5,716 bases of DNA. Source: Oscillospiraceae bacterium (GTDB lineage Bacteria; Bacillota; Clostridia; Oscillospirales; Oscillospiraceae). Numbering within the stretch: the first letter of the stretch is position 1; the number at the start of each line of letters is the position of its first letter. The notes beneath the pieces were generated by a model. The model had not been told where the DNA came from, searched no databases, and saw nothing but the letters and a program-made list of their open reading frames with translations. The stretch is taken from assembly GCA_017438675.1 (NCBI GenBank), contig JAFRUW010000096.1, forward strand, positions 1 through 5,716, written 5' to 3'. A program made the position numbers and the translations under genes. Shown here piece after piece: positions 1-4,609 of the stretch.

Positions 1-346
1 ATACATCATGGCAGGCGGCAACCAGAGGGTCATCCTCTGCGAACGCGGCATCAGGACATTTGAGACCTACACCCGCAACACCATGGACGTGGCGGCGGTG
101 CCTGTTCTCAAGACACTGTCCCACCTGCCGGTGGTCATGGATCCCAGCCATTCCGCCGGACGCTCCGCCCTTGTATCGCCCCTTTCCTGCGCGGCGGTGG
201 CGGCAGGCGCCGACGGCCTCATCATCGAGGTGCACAACGATCCTCCCCACGCACTGTGCGACGGCCCTCAGTCCATAAGACCCGAGGCCTTTGAAGAGCT
301 GGTGGGCAAGCTGAGGATCATTTCCGCAGCGGTGAAAGGAGAGTAA
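1..346 (+). CDS. aroF: 3-deoxy-7-phosphoheptulonate (DAHP) synthase, type I beta, C-terminal part (5' truncated)
   Basis: The first step of the shikimate pathway condenses PEP with erythrose 4-phosphate to DAHP. Only the last ~115 codons are visible; the reading frame is already open at base 2 (Tyr-Ile-Met...), so the start is upstream and the ATG at 8 is internal. The frame shows the family's C-terminal blocks: VILCERGIRTFE, TRNTMDVAAVPVLK, VVMDPSHSAGR, AAGADGLIIEVH and DGPQS. By comparison with the Thermotoga-type enzyme, the His of DPSH (149-151), the Glu of IIEVH (227-229) and the Asp of DGPQS (260-262) are the metal ligands; the metal-binding Cys would lie upstream. The closely related KDO-8-phosphate synthases lack this CERGIRTFE/DGPQS combination. 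There is no C-terminal chorismate mutase fusion. An N-terminal regulatory domain cannot be judged. The stop is 2 nt before tyrA, so the two are very probably co-transcribed. The symbol could equally be aroG or aroA in other nomenclatures. Confidence 0.93.
   Translation, partial: YIMAGGNQRVILCERGIRTFETYTRNTMDVAAVPVLKTLSHLPVVMDPSHSAGRSALVSPLSCAAVAAGADGLIIEVHNDPPHALCDGPQSIRPEAFEELVGKLRIISAAVKGE
335..341 (+). promoter_or_regulatory. Ribosome binding site of tyrA
   Basis: AAAGGAG lies inside the last codons of the DAHP synthase gene, 7 nt before the ATG at 349. The spacing is good and supports that start. Confidence 0.8.
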
Positions 347-348
347 TT

Positions 349-1182
349 ATGACTATCGGAATCGTGGGTCTGGGACTTATAGGCGGCTCCATGGCCAAAA
401 GCATACGCCGGGGTACCGACAGCCGCGTTCTGGGTACCGATATTAACGAAGAGACTATGATCATGGCTCGGATGTCCGGCGCCATCGAGGGCGATCTCAC
501 CGACGAGACGATCCCGGAATGCGACCTCATCATGGTGGCGATCCCGCCCAAAGCCATACTCAAATGGGCGGAGGAAAAGGCTCCCCTCTTAAAGGGCGTT
601 CTTGTACTTGACCTCTGCGGCGTAAAGCGGGAAATCTGCTCGAGACTCAGCGTCCTTGCTCAGGAGAACGGGTTCTCATATCTGGGCGGCCACCCCATGG
701 CGGGCAAGGAGGTCAGCGGCTTCCCCAACGCCTCGGTGGATCTGTTCTGGGGCGCGTCCATGATCCTAACCCCCGACGAGCACACCGATATCCAGATGCT
801 GGATATGCTGAAGACGCTGTTCACTAAGGTGGGATTCAACCACATAACCTTCACTACCCCGGAGGAGCATGACCGGATAATCGCCTATACTTCACAGCTT
901 GCCCACATAACCTCCAGCGCCTATGTCAAGTCACCCACGGCCCAGAAGCAGATGGGCTTCTCCGCCGGGAGCTATAAGGACATGACGAGAGTCGCAAAGC
1001 TGGACGAAAACCTGTGGACGGAGCTGTTCATGGCAAACGTGGACTGCCTCACCGGGGAACTCCGGGGACTTATCGATCATCTCAGCGAGTATCTCACCGC
1101 CCTTGAGACGAAGGACACGGAGAAGCTGACAAAGCTCTTAAAGGAAGGCCGCCTGCTCAAGGCAACCGCGGGCGGCAACTGA
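349..1182 (+). CDS. tyrA: Prephenate dehydrogenase (single-domain TyrA)
   Basis: Oxidatively decarboxylates prephenate to 4-hydroxyphenylpyruvate, the tyrosine branch; cytosolic. The 277-aa protein starts with a Rossmann NAD-binding loop GLGLIGGS (residues 7-14). An acidic Asp31 at the end of the second strand (LGTDIN) favours NAD over NADP. Family blocks follow: DLCGVKREI (88-96), GGHPMAGKEVSG (113-124), TSQLAH (181-186) and a SYKDMTRVA stretch (208-216). His115 and His186 correspond to the conserved active-site histidines, and Arg214 is a likely prephenate-binding residue by analogy with the Aquifex enzyme. The protein ends after the helical dimerisation domain. It lacks the C-terminal ACT domain of the ~370-aa Bacillus type and the mutase domain of the enteric T-protein. 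The sequence cannot exclude activity on arogenate. It starts 2 nt after the DAHP synthase stop, with a good ribosome binding site. Confidence 0.95.
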   Translation: MTIGIVGLGLIGGSMAKSIRRGTDSRVLGTDINEETMIMARMSGAIEGDLTDETIPECDLIMVAIPPKAILKWAEEKAPLLKGVLVLDLCGVKREICSRLSVLAQENGFSYLGGHPMAGKEVSGFPNASVDLFWGASMILTPDEHTDIQMLDMLKTLFTKVGFNHITFTTPEEHDRIIAYTSQLAHITSSAYVKSPTAQKQMGFSAGSYKDMTRVAKLDENLWTELFMANVDCLTGELRGLIDHLSEYLTALETKDTEKLTKLLKEGRLLKATAGGN

Positions 1183-1212
1183 TGCCCGGCGGCAAACATT
1201 TATATTCGGACG
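1183..1212 (+). other. tyrA-aroB spacer, the only intergenic gap in the operon
   Basis: These 30 nt separate the tyrA TGA from the first possible aroB start. No hairpin, T-tract or clear promoter is seen. tyrA and aroB share a reading frame, and the gap has no further in-frame stop. In another frame, an ATG at 1182 overlaps the tyrA stop (TGATG) and opens a 15-codon ORF ending at 1229, past the aroB start candidates. No strong Shine-Dalgarno sequence sits at proper spacing before either aroB start candidate. Confidence 0.6.
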
Positions 1213-2289
1213 GTGAAGGAAATGCCTGAATACAAAACCGTAAAAGTAAATGTGGGTAAGGGTTACGATGTGCTGATCGGCGGCGGACTCTTAAGTGACT
1301 GCGGCGGGCTTATCGCCGGTGCCGTCGGCAAGTGCAGAGCGGCCGTTATCACGGACTCAAATGTGGAAAAATTGTACCTCAAAACCGTCCTTGACTCACT
1401 GAAAACCGCTGATATCGACGCTGTGAGTTTTACTTTCCCGGCGGGGGAGGAGAACAAGAACATCTCCGTCCTGTCCGATATTCTGGAATTCATGGCTGAA
1501 AACCGGCTGGGCAGGGGCGATATAGTCATTGCCCTGGGCGGCGGCGTCACGGGAGATATGGCGGGCTTTGCCGCGGCGGTGTATCTTCGGGGCGTAAGAT
1601 ACGTCCAGCTTCCTACAACGCTGCTCGCGGCGGTGGATTCCTCCGTAGGCGGCAAGACCGCAATTGACCTCACTAGGGGCAAAAACCTTGCGGGGGCCTT
1701 CAAGCAGCCGGAGACAGTTATCTGCGACACCGATACCCTGAAAACCCTGTCCCCGTATCAGATGTCAAACGGCATGGCGGAGGCCATAAAGACAGGCGTG
1801 CTCTTTGACAGAAACCTGTTCTGCATGTTTGACGGCGATGTCTCCGGTGAGAGGCTTGAATCTGTGATCGAACAGTGCGTCCGCTATAAGGGGCACATCG
1901 TGGAGATCGACGAGAAGGAGCGGAATGAACGGAGACTTCTGAATCTCGGCCACACCATAGGTCACGCCATCGAGAAGTGCAGTGAATACAAAATGGGCCA
2001 CGGTCACGCTGTGGCGGCGGGCATGGCCATGATCTGCCGCGCCGGGGAAAAGCTGGGCGTTACGGAGCCCGGAACGGCGGAGGCGGTCTGCGATACGCTG
2101 AGACGGTTCGATCTCCCCACAAACACGGATTACAACACCGGCGATCTGGTGTCCGCGGCGCTGTCGGACAAAAAGCGTTCGGGCGGGACCATCACCTTTG
2201 TTGTGCCTGAGCGCATCGGAAAATGCGTACTTACAACGGAGCCGGTGGAGGCGCTGGGGCGGTATATCGAACTGGGAAAGGACAAGTAG
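1213..2289 (+). CDS. aroB: 3-dehydroquinate synthase
   Basis: Second step of the shikimate pathway: NAD- and divalent-metal-dependent cyclisation of DAHP to 3-dehydroquinate. Length is 358 aa from GTG 1213, or 355 from ATG 1222; the family usually has ~350-365. Start choice is uncertain: GTG has no clear ribosome site, while the AAGGA at 1216-1220 is only 1 nt from the ATG. Motifs, numbered from the GTG: PAGEENKN (76-83), the NAD-binding GGGVTGDMAGFAA (109-121), RGVRYVQLPTTLLAAVDSSVGGKT (126-149, in two adjoining blocks), GKNLAGAFKQP (156-166), GMAEAIK (187-193), NLGHTIGHA (244-252) and a C-terminal DKKRSGG (319-325). Expected metal ligands are Glu190, His247 and His263. The block after His263 reads HGHAV where many homologues have HGEAV. 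It shares a frame with tyrA and abuts aroA directly, so translational coupling is likely. Confidence 0.95.
   Translation: MKEMPEYKTVKVNVGKGYDVLIGGGLLSDCGGLIAGAVGKCRAAVITDSNVEKLYLKTVLDSLKTADIDAVSFTFPAGEENKNISVLSDILEFMAENRLGRGDIVIALGGGVTGDMAGFAAAVYLRGVRYVQLPTTLLAAVDSSVGGKTAIDLTRGKNLAGAFKQPETVICDTDTLKTLSPYQMSNGMAEAIKTGVLFDRNLFCMFDGDVSGERLESVIEQCVRYKGHIVEIDEKERNERRLLNLGHTIGHAIEKCSEYKMGHGHAVAAGMAMICRAGEKLGVTEPGTAEAVCDTLRRFDLPTNTDYNTGDLVSAALSDKKRSGGTITFVVPERIGKCVLTTEPVEALGRYIELGKDK
2277..2282 (+). promoter_or_regulatory. Ribosome binding site of aroA
   Basis: AAAGGA lies within the last codons of aroB, 7 nt before the ATG at 2290. It supports that start, which follows the aroB TAG with no gap. Confidence 0.75.
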
Positions 2290-3540
2290 ATGGACGTGAT
2301 GATCCACCCGTCCCACCTTGGGGGAACGGTACGGGCAATAGGCTCTAAATCCGATATTCACCGCCTTATGATCTGCGCCGCAATGAGCGACAGGACGACG
2401 GTTATAAAGGGCGTCGTTCCCTCCGAGGACGTGCTTGCCACTGCCGCCTGCATCCGGGCGCTTGGAGCGGGAGCGAAGATAAAGGACGGCGAATGCGCCG
2501 TAACACCGGGGGAGTTTGTATCATCTCCCGCGCTGGACTGCGGGGAAAGCGGCTCCACCCTTCGTTTTTTGCTTCCGGTGACCTCGGCCCTCTGCGGAGG
2601 CGGTTCATTTACAGGCTCCGGGCGGCTGCCGGAACGACCGTTAAAAGAGCTTGTTGACGCAATGAAAAACGGCGGAGCGGTGTTCGACAGGGAGAAGCTG
2701 CCCCTGTCTTTTTCCGGAAAGCTGAAGGCGGGGGAGTATTTTATCCCCGGAAACGTCAGCTCACAGTACATTTCGGGGCTTCTCATGGCCCTGTCTGTGA
2801 CACCGGGTGAAAGCATGCTCACGCTCACCTCCAGACTTGAGTCCTCGGCCTATGTGGATATGACCCTTGACACCCTCCGCCTCTTCGGAGCGGATATCGA
2901 ATACAGCGAAAACAAATACATCGTCCGGGGCAGGGAAAGACTCATGTCCCCGGGCACTGCAACCGCCGACGGGGACTGGTCAAACGCCGCTTTTTTCCTG
3001 GTTTCCGGCGCCATACACGGGAGCGTTACGGTGACGGGGCTGAACACGGATTCCCTTCAGGGGGATAAGCAGATAGTGAATATCCTGCGGGATATGGGCG
3101 CGGACACGGCGTTTCACAGCGGAAGCCTCACAGTGACAGCAAAGACGCTCCGGGGAACCACAGTCGATCTTGCGGACATACCCGATCTTCTTCCGGCCCT
3201 TGCGGTGGCGGCGTCTTTTGCCGAGGGCGAGACGCGGTTTACGGGCGGAACACGGCTCCGCATGAAGGAGAGCGACAGGCTTAAAACCGTGGCGGATATG
3301 ATATCCCGCCTCGGCGGAACTGTCCGGGAGCTTGAAGACGGTCTTGTTGTAACAGGCACCGGGCTTAAAGGCGGGACGGTGGACAGCGTTAACGATCACC
3401 GTATCGTTATGGCGGCCGCAGCAGCAGGGGCCAACGGTACCGGGTGCGTTACGATAACAAACGCCGGGGCGGTGAAAAAGTCATATCCCGGATTTTTCGA
3501 TGATTTTTCAGAGCTTGGAGGGCGTAAAAATGTCATCTGA
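2290..3540 (+). CDS. aroA: 3-phosphoshikimate 1-carboxyvinyltransferase (EPSP synthase)
   Basis: Transfers the enolpyruvyl group of PEP to shikimate 3-phosphate, giving EPSP; this is the target of glyphosate. It is 416 aa, close to the usual ~425. Expected active-site residues are present (E. coli equivalents in brackets): Lys20 (K22), Arg25 (R27) in GSKSDIHR, Arg116 (R124) in ERPLKELVDAM, Gln159 (Q171) in SSQYISGLL, Asp299 (D313) in DIPDLLPALA, Glu327 (E341) and Arg330 (R344) in RMKESDRL, His370/Arg371 (H385/R386) in NDHR, and Lys397 (K411) in VKKSYPGFF. The SSQ rather than SAQ block fits class I more than class II. The PEP-side loop is divergent: CGESGSTLRFL (84-94) in place of the common GN[AS]GTxxRxL, with Gly88 kept at the G96 position. 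Its 3' end overlaps aroC by 11 nt. Confidence 0.96.
   Translation: MDVMIHPSHLGGTVRAIGSKSDIHRLMICAAMSDRTTVIKGVVPSEDVLATAACIRALGAGAKIKDGECAVTPGEFVSSPALDCGESGSTLRFLLPVTSALCGGGSFTGSGRLPERPLKELVDAMKNGGAVFDREKLPLSFSGKLKAGEYFIPGNVSSQYISGLLMALSVTPGESMLTLTSRLESSAYVDMTLDTLRLFGADIEYSENKYIVRGRERLMSPGTATADGDWSNAAFFLVSGAIHGSVTVTGLNTDSLQGDKQIVNILRDMGADTAFHSGSLTVTAKTLRGTTVDLADIPDLLPALAVAASFAEGETRFTGGTRLRMKESDRLKTVADMISRLGGTVRELEDGLVVTGTGLKGGTVDSVNDHRIVMAAAAAGANGTGCVTITNAGAVKKSYPGFFDDFSELGGRKNVI
3517..3521 (+). promoter_or_regulatory. Ribosome binding site that sets the aroC start
   Basis: GGAGG inside the 3' end of aroA, 8 nt before the ATG at 3530. It selects 3530 over the in-frame upstream ATG at 3500, which has no such site and would add ten residues not typical of the family. 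Confidence 0.85.
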
Positions 3541-4609
3541 ATACGGCAAAAAGCTGAAAATATCTGTTTTCGGTCAGTCTCACGGCAGGGCGATAGGCGT
3601 GACTATCGACGGCCTTCCGACGGGTGAGCGGATTGATATTGATGAGCTTCGGATATTTATGGCGCGGAGGGCGCCGGGCGGCGCCCTTGCCACAAAGCGG
3701 AGGGAGCCCGATGAGCCCGTATTTCTTTCCGGAATTGAGGACGGTGTGACCTGCGGCTTTCCGGTCTGCGCCATAATTGAGAACAAAGACATGCGCTCCG
3801 GCGACTACGCGGGGCTTACCCAAACTCCCAGACCCTCCCATGCCGATTATACAGCGCTTCTCCGCTACGGCGACAGTGTGGATATGCGGGGCGGCGGTCA
3901 TTTTTCCGGGCGGCTCACAGCGCCGCTGTGCATCGCAGGCGGTATAGCGAAGCAGATACTTGCCCGGCGTGGCATATACGTTGGGGCGCACCTTGCGTCT
4001 GTGGGGTGCGTTGAGGATGTGCGATTTCCCCTTGAACCTGCAAAGGAACTGTTCGACACTGTGGCGGCGAGGCCCCTCCCGGTGATAGACGAATCAAAGG
4101 GCGAACTTATGGCGGAGGAGATAAAAGCCGCCGCAGAGGAGTCGGATTCCGTTTCCGGAACGGTGGAGTGCGCCGTAATCGGACTTGCGGCAGGGTTGGG
4201 TTCACCCATGTTCGACGGCATTGAGAACCGCCTTGCTGCGGCGCTCTTCGGCATACCAGCCGTAAAGGGGCTGGAATTCGGCTCTGTGATACCGAGGGGC
4301 AGCGAGAACAACGACCCCTTTGTTATCCGTGACGGCAAGGTCAAAACAGAGACCAACAACTGCGGCGGGATCCTGGGCGGTATCACGACGGGCATGCCGG
4401 TGGTGTTCACGGTGTCCTTCAAGCCTACACCGTCAATCGGGCGGGAGCAGCGGACTGTGGATCTCACCGCCATGACGGAGACGACGCTGACAATAAAAGG
4501 CCGCCATGACCCCTGCGTTGCCCTCAGGGCGGTGCCGGTGGTTGAGGCGGTGGCAGCCACAGTTATCCTAGACATTTTGCTGGAGGAAAACACCGATGGA
4601 GCTTTCTGA
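3530..4609 (+). CDS. aroC: Chorismate synthase
   Basis: Removes phosphate and a proton from EPSP to form chorismate, using reduced FMN as a non-consumed cofactor. From ATG 3530 it is 359 aa, normal for the bacterial enzyme (~350-390). Blocks in order: FGQSHGRAIGVTIDGLPTG (14-32), RRAPGG (46-51), KRREPDEP (56-63), RSGDY (89-93), TPRPSHADY (99-107), MRGGGHFSGRLTAP (119-132), DSVSGTVEC (206-214), AAGLGSPMFDG (220-230), AVKGLEFG (244-251), RGSENND (256-262), NNCGGILGGITTGMP (276-290), FKPTPSI (297-303) and GRHDPCVALRAVPVVEA (324-340). His18 and His104 match the two conserved active-site histidines. Several signatures are variants: GQSHG for GESHG, RPSHAD for RPGHAD, and GGGHFSGRLTAP for GGGRSSARETA. 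I recall such forms from Clostridia. It overlaps aroA by 11 nt and pheA by 14 nt, so translation is probably coupled across all three. Confidence 0.96.
   Translation: MSSEYGKKLKISVFGQSHGRAIGVTIDGLPTGERIDIDELRIFMARRAPGGALATKRREPDEPVFLSGIEDGVTCGFPVCAIIENKDMRSGDYAGLTQTPRPSHADYTALLRYGDSVDMRGGGHFSGRLTAPLCIAGGIAKQILARRGIYVGAHLASVGCVEDVRFPLEPAKELFDTVAARPLPVIDESKGELMAEEIKAAAEESDSVSGTVECAVIGLAAGLGSPMFDGIENRLAAALFGIPAVKGLEFGSVIPRGSENNDPFVIRDGKVKTETNNCGGILGGITTGMPVVFTVSFKPTPSIGREQRTVDLTAMTETTLTIKGRHDPCVALRAVPVVEAVAATVILDILLEENTDGAF
3668..3687 (+). repeat. Perfect 8-bp GC-rich inverted repeat within aroC
   Basis: AGGGCGCC (3668-3675) and GGCGCCCT (3680-3687) flank a 4-nt GGGC loop. It lies over the codons for the conserved RRAPGG block. 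No T-run follows, so it does not look like an intrinsic terminator. The GC-rich codons needed for Ala-Pro-Gly-Gly-Ala could explain it by chance. Confidence 0.6.
4582..4586 (+). promoter_or_regulatory. Ribosome binding site of pheA
   Basis: GGAGG within the 3' end of aroC, 9 nt before the ATG at 4596. It supports a pheA start inside aroC with a 14-nt overlap. Confidence 0.85.

Noticed and set aside
8..346. Treating the first gene as a complete 112-aa protein from ATG 8
   Set aside because: The frame is open to the window edge and the protein contains only the C-terminal third of a DAHP synthase; upstream residues Tyr-Ile continue the family alignment.
1180..1212. Possible TyrA-AroB readthrough fusion (same frame, a single TGA, no further stop)
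   Set aside because: Each protein is complete with normal family boundaries. The short gap has no recoding signal or selenocysteine-type hairpin that I can see. Being in the same frame has a one-in-three chance.
1765..2361. 198-aa open frame on the minus strand across aroB and the start of aroA
   Set aside because: Spans a gene junction on the opposite strand, His/Arg-rich, with no family resemblance.
2711..2720. 10-bp palindrome TTTCCGGAAA in aroA
   Set aside because: Short and inside a coding region; related TTTCCGG strings recur through the window as Phe/Ser-Gly codons, so an operator is unlikely.
3500..3529. Upstream ATG giving aroC ten extra N-terminal residues
   Set aside because: There is no ribosome site before it; GGAGG at 3517-3521 is properly spaced for the ATG at 3530, and homologues begin near that point.
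3898..4593. 231-aa open frame on the minus strand across aroC
   Set aside because: Low-complexity Ser/Thr/Pro/Ala-rich translation with no motifs, entirely opposite aroC.
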